Source of the DNA: a virus
Direction: 5' to 3' (one strand)
IMG/VR virus record: IMGVR_UViG_3300021437_000012
Location: 1-64,000 of that record
DNA: 64,000 nt
Part shown: positions 56,644-64,000 of the stretch, piece by piece
How positions within the stretch are numbered: the first letter of the stretch is position 1
How the letters are laid out: each line of letters begins with the position of its first letter
The notes under the pieces: model-generated
The model's database searches: none
Told to the model about the DNA's origin: nothing
The model's input: only the letters and a program-made list of their open reading frames with translations
Program-made: the position numbers and the translations under genes

Positions 56644-57081
56644 ATGCCAGGGACGCGCAAGTACCATATAGCGACGGTATCGTGGGGGGCGACTCAGGGC
56701 GCGAGCCTCGCCGCGTCATCTACCGTCGAATTGGCCGCCACTGGTGCTGGCACATGGGCAGCCATAGACGGCCACGAGGTTCTACGCGAGGGCGGATTCG
56801 CATTCGCCACGGGCTCGCCGATGGTAACACATTACCTGTATGTGCGCTTCGCGGTGTCGCTGCTGGCGGACACAACGCTATCGTTCCGCCTGCGGGACGT
56901 GAGCAATTCTCTGACGATTGCGACGGCGACGCCAGAGAGCATAGGTGACACGTCGGCATACTCGACCACATTCTCAAACCTTCCGGCGTCGGATGCTAGG
57001 GTAGAATTGCAATACACGCTCGTCGCGCCGAGGACGTGCTTGTTCTACTGGGCGCTGTGGGATATGAGCCGATGGCTATAA
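56644..57081 (+). CDS. Single beta-module tail protein
   Basis: A 145-residue protein that is essentially one of the beta modules of the preceding tip protein: MPGTRKYHIATVSWGATQGA, GTWAAIDGHEVLREGGFAFA, TLSFRLRDVSNSLTIATATP and ASDARVELQYTL. It starts immediately after the tip protein stop. GC-rich codon use. Probably an appendage or receptor-binding domain made as a separate chain. Confidence 0.65.
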   Translation: MPGTRKYHIATVSWGATQGASLAASSTVELAATGAGTWAAIDGHEVLREGGFAFATGSPMVTHYLYVRFAVSLLADTTLSFRLRDVSNSLTIATATPESIGDTSAYSTTFSNLPASDARVELQYTLVAPRTCLFYWALWDMSRWL

Positions 57082-57524
57082 GGTTCTACCAGTTAGCGCT
57101 TATGGACTGGGGAGTCACTCAGGCCGCTGGGTCAGACATAAGCGCTCCTACAACTGCCAACCTGGCTATAACAGGAAGCGGAGCGTGGGCTACGGTTAAC
57201 GCACAAGAGTGCTTGAGGCAGGCGACGTTCTCAGTCCTGGATACAGACGGGAATGTAGCGCACTCGCTACGCGTGAACGCCTACCGCGGGCCGCTTGTAA
57301 CGGACCTATGGTTTCGACTACAGAACGTCACGTCTAGCACTACCATCGTCAGCGGAACGGCCAAATGGGCGACGTCCGCTAATCCAATCACTATCTACGC
57401 AATCGATGCGGCAAACCTGCCGGCGGCAGATGCGCGAGTCGAATTGCAGTATTGGCTAACCGGGTCAGGCGCCGGGCACGGGTCTTTCCTCGCAGCGTGT
57501 TGGCTGATGGAGCGCACCCCATGA
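57072..57524 (+). CDS. Second single beta-module tail protein
   Basis: A 150-residue protein from ATG 57072, overlapping the previous gene by ten bases; a 12-codon longer start is less likely. It aligns with its neighbour: GAWATVNAQECLRQATFSVL, LWFRLQNVTSSTTIVSGTAK and ADARVELQYWLTG. A duplicated receptor-binding type module. GC-rich like the rest of this cassette. Confidence 0.65.
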   Translation: MAIRFYQLALMDWGVTQAAGSDISAPTTANLAITGSGAWATVNAQECLRQATFSVLDTDGNVAHSLRVNAYRGPLVTDLWFRLQNVTSSTTIVSGTAKWATSANPITIYAIDAANLPAADARVELQYWLTGSGAGHGSFLAACWLMERTP

Positions 57525-58327
57525 CACCTGAAATGCAAGACATCCTACGCCGCCTCAGAGACCTTGAGAACGGGCATATACCGGCGAACGTGCTTCGCCT
57601 CGGGAATGGAGACGCGAGCGAGGACAGGCGCATAGAGTTCGTCACGGGCTCTGATGTGAACACCGATTCTACATCATCGCACTTACGTCCTGGTATTGTG
57701 TATGCTGTTAGTACGGGCAAAGTCAGTGTAAGTCAAGATGGAGTAACTTCTGGGCAAATCATAGGTGCTGGAGATATCAACGGTGACGCGATTCCAGTAT
57801 TTGGTGGTATTGTGCCGTTTCGCGTTAAATCAAGTGCCGAAGTTCCTTTATTGAATGCAGCTACAGTAGGCAATTTTACAGCACACGATCTTCTTTTGTT
57901 TGAAAATCATGTGGGAACACTAACCGTTCCTTTGGGATTTACTTGGACAAATAGAAGTAATTATCAGCTTCGTGAAGTAAGTTCAACTTACGGGTCCGGC
58001 GTATCTTTACTAGATTCATTATCATTACCTGGAACTGATCTACTTGGGTTTACGCCGTCTCTTGCACAGTTAATTATCCGGTATACTACTGGTGCATCTC
58101 CGGCAGCAACAACGTACAGTATCAGAGTACGAGATAAAACCACAGGAGCAACCCTAGGAGAAATAACAGGAATTGCAGTAGGTGGTACGAATCTGCTTGC
58201 CAATGCAGTGACTACCACTACTTGGCCCATTGATGCTACAATGGACTGTGCCATCGAGGTAAAGCATTCGACTGGCGCATCGGGCACTGTGATAACGATT
58301 CACAACCTCTTACTGGTAGCGCGATGA
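57521..58327 (+). CDS. Tail appendage protein with composition junction
   Basis: A 268-residue protein from ATG 57521 (ATGA overlap). It opens with a helix ([20 protein letters not shown]) as in trimeric fibre stems, then [20 protein letters not shown] and beta-rich sequence ([20 protein letters not shown]). At about 57.65 kb, near codon 45, the DNA changes from GC-rich to AT-leaning while the frame stays open, so the gene is a chimera of two sources. Confidence 0.65.
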   Translation: MTPEMQDILRRLRDLENGHIPANVLRLGNGDASEDRRIEFVTGSDVNTDSTSSHLRPGIVYAVSTGKVSVSQDGVTSGQIIGAGDINGDAIPVFGGIVPFRVKSSAEVPLLNAATVGNFTAHDLLLFENHVGTLTVPLGFTWTNRSNYQLREVSSTYGSGVSLLDSLSLPGTDLLGFTPSLAQLIIRYTTGASPAATTYSIRVRDKTTGATLGEITGIAVGGTNLLANAVTTTTWPIDATMDCAIEVKHSTGASGTVITIHNLLLVAR

Positions 58328-59094
58328 AACGCATTATCATTATACTTACTATTTTACTTGTTGCAACAATTGTGTGGTCGCAAGGATTTTTTGATTTTAC
58401 CGCTGCACGTCTTTTATTACCGCAAGGAACAAGTTGTGCAGGAAGTACATTAGAAGGCGATACGTGTTGGGACACTGACGACGATAAATTTTACATAGGG
58501 ACTGGATCTGCTGCTTTACTAATCGGTCCTGGTGCTGGAGCAACAGGGAGTACTGGCCCTACGGGTAGCACTGGACCTTCTGGCCCTAGTGGACCGTCCG
58601 GTCCTACTGGAGCAACAGGATCAACTGGTGTTACTGGAAGTACAGGTACACAAGGATTAAGTGGTCCGAGTGGTCCCGCGGCGTACAAATTTTTATGGGG
58701 TGGTGGAACGGGGAACACCACACAAACTGTAGGCGTTGGTGGAGCTACTTTCTATGGTCCTATGACCGGAACACTTGCAACTTTAAGTGCAAGTGATACA
58801 TCAGCAGGTACACGCTCAACAACATCCTATGCTATAACAACCTGGAGCAATCTTTGTTATACTGTAGGTGCAGACCCCGGCAACACAAAGACTTTCACGA
58901 TTACGGCAATGAAAAATGGTAGTGCACAATCAGTTACATGCACTATAACGGGTGATGGTTCAACACACAAAACTTGTTGTGATAATACGAATAATTTTAG
59001 TTCATCTGCACAAGATGAAGTTGGAATAAAAATTGTGGCATCAGCAAGTGCATCAACCACGATTCATTCATGGGGGGTTTTAGCAACGTTTTGA
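58324..59094 (+). CDS. Collagen-like appendage protein with signal peptide
   Basis: A 256-residue protein. Residues 1-20 look like a Sec signal peptide (MKR, then [17 protein letters not shown]). [17 protein letters not shown] resembles the phage and marine fibre motif preceding collagen repeats. About 16 G-x-y triplets follow (residues 71-119, for example [16 protein letters not shown]), then a C-terminal beta domain with cysteines ([34 protein letters not shown]). Collagen-like triple helices are used in fibres. A signal peptide on a structural protein is unusual. Confidence 0.75.
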   Translation: MKRIIIILTILLVATIVWSQGFFDFTAARLLLPQGTSCAGSTLEGDTCWDTDDDKFYIGTGSAALLIGPGAGATGSTGPTGSTGPSGPSGPSGPTGATGSTGVTGSTGTQGLSGPSGPAAYKFLWGGGTGNTTQTVGVGGATFYGPMTGTLATLSASDTSAGTRSTTSYAITTWSNLCYTVGADPGNTKTFTITAMKNGSAQSVTCTITGDGSTHKTCCDNTNNFSSSAQDEVGIKIVASASASTTIHSWGVLATF

Positions 59095-59222
59095 TGTATA
59101 AAAACTTAGATTTTCCTGCGTATATAGAAGATACGTGGACGCTAAACTGCAAACGGTCAAGCGGTGCGGGCAGCGTGACGCTCGGCGAAGGAAGCGCGCT
59201 CGCGGCATACGTGGCAAAATGA
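59094..59222 (+). CDS. Short ORF at a composition junction, possibly a remnant
   Basis: A 42-residue frame (ATG 59094 to TGA 59222) overlapping the collagen-like stop as TGATG. It begins [20 protein letters not shown], which resembles the first strands of a phage appendage N-terminal domain, and then ends early. The 5' half is AT-leaning and the 3' half GC-rich, so it spans the second cassette boundary and may be a truncated leftover of recombination. Confidence 0.4.
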   Translation: MYKNLDFPAYIEDTWTLNCKRSSGAGSVTLGEGSALAAYVAK

Positions 59223-59236
59223 ATAGGGGAGGAAAC

Positions 59237-59947
59237 ATGAAGAGACTCGCAGCACTCGTTCTCGCACTCGCGTTGGCTGGCGCGGCTGCTGCGCAGAATC
59301 CAACGCCGGAGCCGACTCCTACTCCAACAACGACTCCCACGCCAGACCCTGCTCCGCCTCCTGGCATACGCGAGGACGGTGACAGCGGCCCTACAGTGAC
59401 TTCCCAGAAAGCTCCCGATGACTATCGCGCCAATCGCGATAGGGGCACAGTGCGCTACGATGCGGATCGCCTCAATTACAGCTTCCATCGCGTATTGTTT
59501 CCAGCCGTTAGACCTATCGCAATCGCCGGAGTGAACTTCACGCAAGGGCAGGCGAATACCGTCGTATTCTGGGGGCTCCAGGACCAGGGCCTTGCCAGCA
59601 CCTTAGCGAACGCCGTGCGCGTCCGACCAGGGCCAGGGCACATCGTCACCGATGCAGAGATAGGAATGCGTCTGCGCCTACAGGGAACTGGCGTCACGCG
59701 AGGAGTCTACGTTATCGTGGCGACAGTGACCGTGAATGGCGTCAAGGCGTGGGTGGTTGACCGCGCCCCCGCATCCCCAAATACGTCTGGCATGTCGTGG
59801 CAACTCATCGGCCCTATCAGGGACTTTACGGGGATAACGTTTGTCGGTTGCAACCTACGCAACGTGTGGCTTCCGTCATCCACATATCGTCCTACCGTGA
59901 CAGCGTGCAACACATACCAGTCCGATCTAGATCCAGAGACGCCATGA
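59237..59947 (+). CDS. Secreted-type protein with Thr/Pro linker
   Basis: A 236-residue protein from ATG 59237, preceded by GGGGAGG. Residues 1-20 are a clear signal peptide (MKRLAALVLALALAGAAAAQ) with an Ala-x-Ala cleavage site, followed by a Thr/Pro/Glu-rich linker of about 25 residues (PTPEPTPTPTTTPTPDP) and a folded beta-type domain with two cysteines near the C-terminus (GCNLRNVWLPSSTYRPTVTAC). Its place between two other signal-bearing genes suggests an exported appendage or envelope protein. Confidence 0.65.
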   Translation: MKRLAALVLALALAGAAAAQNPTPEPTPTPTTTPTPDPAPPPGIREDGDSGPTVTSQKAPDDYRANRDRGTVRYDADRLNYSFHRVLFPAVRPIAIAGVNFTQGQANTVVFWGLQDQGLASTLANAVRVRPGPGHIVTDAEIGMRLRLQGTGVTRGVYVIVATVTVNGVKAWVVDRAPASPNTSGMSWQLIGPIRDFTGITFVGCNLRNVWLPSSTYRPTVTACNTYQSDLDPETP

Positions 59948-61686
59948 GGCTAGCAGCGTTTGTCATCGCGATCCTTCTCGCCTCATCGGCGCTGGCCGCT
60001 CTCAATGCCGGCCTGGCTTGGGATGTGAGGACTACAGCCACAGCGTCGAACATAAACGGAGGTGCGTTCCGCAACGCTGACAACGTGGCCACGCCTAGCG
60101 CGCCATCCGTGTCTTGCCCGACTACCGGCGGAACAGTGGCGGCCAATACGTATTACGTAGTAGTGGTGTATGTGTCGGCGTTTGGGCGTGAAGGGCCAGC
60201 CAGCGCGGCTACTTCCGTGGTATGCACCGGCTCCACGTCCAGCATCGTCACCACGTCTCCGGCAGCGAGCGGAGTTGGTGTATCGACCGCCGTGAACTAT
60301 CACGTCTATATCGGGACGGCCAACCTTCCCGGGCCGTGGTTTGCCAACCCAGGAACGGACGTGGCGATTGGCACCAACTCGACGCGCACTACAACCCCAG
60401 CTACCAGCGGGACCAATCCTCCAGGGGCCGATCTCAGTCAGTCGAACGGATCGACCAAGAGCTACACCGATATCATAGTAGGAGGGACGACCACAACCGC
60501 CACGTCGGTAGCGCGCCCATTCGTTCCAGCGGACGTTGGCAACCTAATCAACGTCGCCTCTGGTTGCACGGTTCAAACGGTCGAGATAACGGCGGTGAGC
60601 GCGACGAACGTCGCGACATTCGACAAGTCTCTTGGCACGGCCGCGTCTACATGCGTCGGAGAGCTGGGAGGCGCCAAGCTCACGCTATCTGCGACGGAAC
60701 TGTTGGCGGTAGCCGGAAACCGCATCAATGTGAAGTCGGGAACGTATACCGAGACCCTAACCATGACTATCTCAGGAGGGGCCGGAACGCCGCGCAATTG
60801 GGACGGCTATCTATCTAGCCATCTGGACGCGCCGAGCGGCACTGACAGGCCGCTGATTGACGCTACATCGTTGACGAATGGAGTGGCCGTCGTGGCGACC
60901 ACTGGGAACGCATTTTCCTACCTTAGAATCGCCAACGCCACCGGAGCCAACGTCACCGGGACAACTGGCGGCTCGTTGTGGTATCGCTGTAAGTCGAGCG
61001 GGGCCGCAGGGGACGGATTCGCTGAAACGACAAGCGGGAACCTTACACTTGACGAGTGCGAGTCGGCGTCGAATTCAGGCTATGGTGTGTCGGCGAGCGG
61101 TACGCAGCTCGTAGTCATCGGGTCATACATCCACGACAACACTTTGGCTGGCGTGCTTTCCACGTCGGTCGGAAGCCTGTTTATGTGCCACGACATAGTT
61201 GAGATGAACGCCGCTTCAAACGTCTCCATCGCGTCTCCGACCGTTGCCATTGTGACAAACAGCACGATTGATGGAGCATCAGGCGGTACGTCTGATGGGA
61301 TACAATTGGGCACGTCATCTACTGGCCGCTTCACTGTTCTGGCGGATAATGCCATCACAAATAGCGGCAGGTACGGCGTCAACAGGACCGCACAGACAAG
61401 CGGCGGGTATGGCGTGGTGGACTATGACGGCTACTACGGGAATTCCACCGCGGCGCGAAACAACGCGCCTTCAGGATCAGCAGACTTGAGCACCAATCCC
61501 GCCTATACGAATGCCACCGGAGGCGACTTCTCTATCGGCACAGCGGGCTGGAAGACAGGCGGTAGTCCTGGTGCATTCCCTGGAGGCGCGAGCACTGGCT
61601 ACATGGCGATTGGAGCGGTGGGGCCGCAGTGTAGTGGTGGCGGAGGACTTATCATCCCGCCAGGGCTTAACGGAGGCATACAATGA
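59944..61686 (+). CDS. Right-handed beta-helix protein with signal peptide
   Basis: A 580-residue protein from ATG 59944 (ATGA overlap). It has a signal peptide (MRLAAFVIAILLASSALAAL), a domain with TTATASNINGGAFRNADN and VNYHVYIGTANLPGPWFANP, then beta-helix coils from about residue 230: RINVKSGTYTETLTMTISGG, YSGVS-type turns, GVSASGTQLVVIGSYIHDNT and VAIVTNSTIDGASGG. Beta helices of this type form tailspikes or bind and cut polysaccharide; catalytic residues cannot be picked out. GC-rich throughout. Confidence 0.75.
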   Translation: MRLAAFVIAILLASSALAALNAGLAWDVRTTATASNINGGAFRNADNVATPSAPSVSCPTTGGTVAANTYYVVVVYVSAFGREGPASAATSVVCTGSTSSIVTTSPAASGVGVSTAVNYHVYIGTANLPGPWFANPGTDVAIGTNSTRTTTPATSGTNPPGADLSQSNGSTKSYTDIIVGGTTTTATSVARPFVPADVGNLINVASGCTVQTVEITAVSATNVATFDKSLGTAASTCVGELGGAKLTLSATELLAVAGNRINVKSGTYTETLTMTISGGAGTPRNWDGYLSSHLDAPSGTDRPLIDATSLTNGVAVVATTGNAFSYLRIANATGANVTGTTGGSLWYRCKSSGAAGDGFAETTSGNLTLDECESASNSGYGVSASGTQLVVIGSYIHDNTLAGVLSTSVGSLFMCHDIVEMNAASNVSIASPTVAIVTNSTIDGASGGTSDGIQLGTSSTGRFTVLADNAITNSGRYGVNRTAQTSGGYGVVDYDGYYGNSTAARNNAPSGSADLSTNPAYTNATGGDFSIGTAGWKTGGSPGAFPGGASTGYMAIGAVGPQCSGGGGLIIPPGLNGGIQ

Positions 61687-64000
61687 AGCGCATCGTTATA
61701 CTTCTGGCGCTCCTCATCGCGCCGTCCGTTCTGGCCGCTCCTATCGCGTGGGTCGCGGGCACGACGTCGCGCACCATCGATCTGAAAATACTCGACTCGT
61801 CATCGACCACGGGCGCTGGACTATCTGGGCTCGTCTACAATTCGAGCGGCCTTGTGTGCTCATACACACGCGAGAAAGCGGCGCGCGTTGCAATCACGCT
61901 CGCAACACAGACCGTAACTGGTGCATATTCCAGCGGCGGGTTCGTTGAGATTGATGCTACGAATTTCAAGGGGCTTTACCGTCTTGACATACCCGATGCG
62001 GCCCTCGCAGCCGGCGTTAACTTCGTCGTATTGGAGTGCTATGGTGCGACTAACATGCTGCCAGTGGACCGCGAGATTCAACTAATCGGGATGAATTTCG
62101 AGGACGCGGTAGCTGGCGGTATGTCGATGGTCCCGACCGATGTGAAGAAATGGAATGGCACAACGGTAGCGACTCCGGCCACTGCTGGCGTCCCGGATGT
62201 CAACGTCAAAAACGTCAACAATGTCGCCGCGGCTACTCCAGGAGCGAGCGGCGGCATGCTCATATCGGGAAGCAACGCCGGCACTACGACGCTTGGCGCT
62301 CTAACCGTGACAGGCACTACGACGATGAGTGACGGCCTCGTTGTCAATCGCTCCACGTCTAACAGCGACGCGGTATCGCTCACGGCAAGCGGTTCTGGCG
62401 TCGGCCTCAAGGCGACGGGTGGCGCGGCGAGCGGTGCGACGGCCGGCGGCGACGGGATCAAGGCGATAGGCGGCGCGGCATCGACTACGGGCGGAGGCGT
62501 AGCCGGACGTGGCGTGTATGCACTAGGCGGCGCGGGGGCTGCCACGACTAACACGGCGCGCGGCGGATTCCGCGTAGAGTCTGGCGCTGACAATGGGGCC
62601 GGCGGCGATGTTGGAATGCGCATGGTAGGCGTCGGCGCGTTCCCTGGATTCGAGGCGGATGGCGGAGCGACCGGGGCAGGCGCGAAGTTCGTCGGCGGCG
62701 CCACGAGTGGAGATGCAATCGACCTCACTACCACGAGCGGCGATGGTTTCAACTCCTCGCCGACTGCCGGCAACGCGATGGTCCTCGCGGCCAACGGAAC
62801 ATCGAAGCACGGACTTGTCGCGACGGGCGGCACCGCGGGGACAAGCGACGGAATCAAGGGCGTGGCCGGAACCGGTGGCGTGCCGATTCGCGGAAATATC
62901 ACGGGGAATATCACCGGTACTATCGACACTGTTACGACTCTGACAAACCTACCAGCAATTACGACTAACTGGCTCACCGCTTCCGGCATCGCGGCTGGTG
63001 CGCTCAACGGCAAGGGCGACTGGTCGACATACGCCGGTGGTGACACGAGCGGAACGACCACGCTCTTGTCTCGGCTCACGTCTACGCGTGCAGGATATCT
63101 CGACAACTTGAGTGGCGGGGCTGTGGCTTTGGCGTCCACGGCCCTCAGTACGGCGCAGTGGACTAACGGGCGCGCGGCGAACCTCGACAACCTCGATGCT
63201 ACGGTTAGCAGTCGCCTCGCAAGCTCAGGCTATACCGTGCCCCCTACCGCGCTAGCGAATGCAACCGCGGTTTGGACTGACCTACTAGCAAGCTCTGACT
63301 TCTCCACCGTCTCAAGCGTGGGCAAGCTCCTCAAGGACGATATCGACGCCGCGGTATCCAGCCGCATGGCGACATACACTCAACCCACCGGATTCCTCGC
63401 GGCTACGTTCCCAGGAACGGTTGCGAGCACAACCAATATCACCGCCGCCACGGGCATCACCGTCGCGACAAACAGCGACAAGACGGGCTATACGCTCACC
63501 GTTACTCCACCCACAGCGGCGACCATTGCCACGACGGTATGGCAAGACTCAACGGCCGGTGACTTCACAACAGCATCGAGTATCGGTAAATCTCTCTATA
63601 ATGCCTTTACTCCAAATACCAGTGTCTACACTACAGCTTCATTAGCTAATGCACCTACAGGCGGATCTAGTGGGCCAACGTTAACTCAAATAGTTAATGG
63701 AGTTTGGGATGAGCCTAACGCGAGTCACGTCATTACAGGTAGTACAGGCAAAAGTCTGTCTAATTCTGGTGCAGCATCAAACCCTTGGGACATAGATATA
63801 AGTACGTATGCTAGCCCTACTGCGGGCCATACAGTTCAGAGTATCCGCAACGAATTAAGTGCAGCAGCATTAACTTTATCATCCGCAGTTTCAACAAACG
63901 GAACATCCATAAAGTTCGTCCAAGGTGATGACAGGCTACACGCAGACTCCAAGGAATTTGCGTTTACTTGTAGTGCTTCTATATGCCCTACGCTGTCATC
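61683..64000 (+). CDS. Large tail fibre-like protein with signal peptide, cut by window edge
   Basis: Open from ATG 61683 (overlapping the previous stop) to the end of the window, at least 772 codons. Residues 1-19 form a signal peptide (MKRIVILLALLIAPSVLAA). A domain common in environmental phages follows: SRTIDLKILDSSSTTGAGLS, LVYNSSGLVCSYTREKAA, GFVEIDATNFKGLYRLDIPD and VLECYGATNMLPVDREIQLI. Then come Gly/Ala-rich repeats (GSGVGLKATGGAASGATAGG) and repeated VW..., S-x-GKSL modules (SSVGKLLKDDIDAAVSSRMA, ASSIGKSLYNAF). Near 63.58 kb the DNA turns AT-leaning in the middle of such a module. Strongly supported as coding; the longest minus-strand frame here is a shadow. Confidence 0.85.
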   Translation, partial: MKRIVILLALLIAPSVLAAPIAWVAGTTSRTIDLKILDSSSTTGAGLSGLVYNSSGLVCSYTREKAARVAITLATQTVTGAYSSGGFVEIDATNFKGLYRLDIPDAALAAGVNFVVLECYGATNMLPVDREIQLIGMNFEDAVAGGMSMVPTDVKKWNGTTVATPATAGVPDVNVKNVNNVAAATPGASGGMLISGSNAGTTTLGALTVTGTTTMSDGLVVNRSTSNSDAVSLTASGSGVGLKATGGAASGATAGGDGIKAIGGAASTTGGGVAGRGVYALGGAGAATTNTARGGFRVESGADNGAGGDVGMRMVGVGAFPGFEADGGATGAGAKFVGGATSGDAIDLTTTSGDGFNSSPTAGNAMVLAANGTSKHGLVATGGTAGTSDGIKGVAGTGGVPIRGNITGNITGTIDTVTTLTNLPAITTNWLTASGIAAGALNGKGDWSTYAGGDTSGTTTLLSRLTSTRAGYLDNLSGGAVALASTALSTAQWTNGRAANLDNLDATVSSRLASSGYTVPPTALANATAVWTDLLASSDFSTVSSVGKLLKDDIDAAVSSRMATYTQPTGFLAATFPGTVASTTNITAATGITVATNSDKTGYTLTVTPPTAATIATTVWQDSTAGDFTTASSIGKSLYNAFTPNTSVYTTASLANAPTGGSSGPTLTQIVNGVWDEPNASHVITGSTGKSLSNSGAASNPWDIDISTYASPTAGHTVQSIRNELSAAALTLSSAVSTNGTSIKFVQGDDRLHADSKEFAFTCSASICPTLS

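Larger units (their letters stand above)
55023..57524 (+). repeat. Tandem family of beta modules across three genes
   Basis: Six related units: about 55023-55380, 55500-55860, 55895-56300 and 56310-56640 in the large tip protein, then one each in 56644-57081 and 57072-57524. The last two share W-A-x(2)-(D/N)-x(2)-E-x-LR early and DARVELQY late; the first two share an F-S-x-G-x-S opening. Divergence is large, so the duplications are old or were imported as a set. Confidence 0.65.

Noticed and set aside
62078-63190. Minus-strand open frame of 370 codons, Pro/Ala/Val-rich
   Set aside because: It lies opposite the signal-bearing fibre gene from 61683; the composition is what the reverse of a Gly/Ala/Thr-rich GC-biased gene yields.

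Overview
The window is an internal piece of a double-stranded DNA tailed phage genome, most likely a siphovirus larger than 64 kb. The signs are a divergent early/late layout, a large terminase, HK97-type portal, protease and capsid genes, a long tape measure gene, a tail assembly chaperone frameshift, and no sheath or baseplate gene. Both ends cut through genes. No integrase, repressor, holin or endolysin is visible, so lifestyle and lysis cannot be judged. The host is not identifiable. Promoters look like ordinary sigma70 sites (TTGACA, 17 bp, TATAGT), and some genes appear to be read from leaderless or nearly leaderless messages.

Layout. 1-7320, minus strand: an early operon with tight ATGA overlaps. 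It holds a SNF2-type helicase, a uracil-DNA-glycosylase/exonuclease/family A DNA polymerase fusion, a Lar-like zinc protein and small conserved unknowns, served by at least three internal promoters. The last three genes (1-850) are much richer in G+C than the rest. 7321-7815: a non-coding divergent spacer with two long alternating purine/pyrimidine tracts. 7816-16181, plus strand: a ParB-like/DUF4417-like fusion, a 45-residue basic protein, both terminase subunits, a MazG-like protein and many small zinc-ribbon, SH3-like or membrane proteins. Several intergenic hairpins lie here, one of which would cover a ribosome binding site.

16178-28153: head module. Portal, then an unusual block: a topoisomerase IB domain, a zeta-toxin-like P-loop kinase, four tiny genes, and an 871-residue protein ending in an ADP-ribosyltransferase-like domain. 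The SPP1 gp7-like minor head protein, prohead protease and major capsid protein follow. The topoisomerase, kinase and transferase-like proteins, plus the protease, carry the same peptide (GGxGSGNFGH followed by GRPGEVGGS, partial in the protease). I infer it marks proteins built into, or processed in, the procapsid.

28478-42686: a 14 kb island of glycan genes sits between the capsid gene and the head-tail connector genes. It encodes a GDP-mannose 3,5-epimerase-like enzyme, a GT11-like fucosyltransferase, at least five other glycosyltransferase types, four or five sugar-type methyltransferases, a hexapeptide acyltransferase, a shortened sugar aminotransferase and a PD-(D/E)XK nuclease. The likely role is making and attaching a decorated glycan to the virion, but the acceptor is unknown.

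42801-64000: tail module, with connectors, tail tube, the two-part tail assembly chaperone with a -1 slippery site, tape measure, distal tail and tip proteins, then a long appendage region. That region alternates sharply between AT-leaning and GC-rich DNA (GC-rich about 55.24-57.65 kb and 59.14-63.58 kb) with frames kept open across each boundary. It contains a family of repeated beta modules. Four of its genes in close succession start with Sec-type signal peptides, which is unusual for phage structural proteins.
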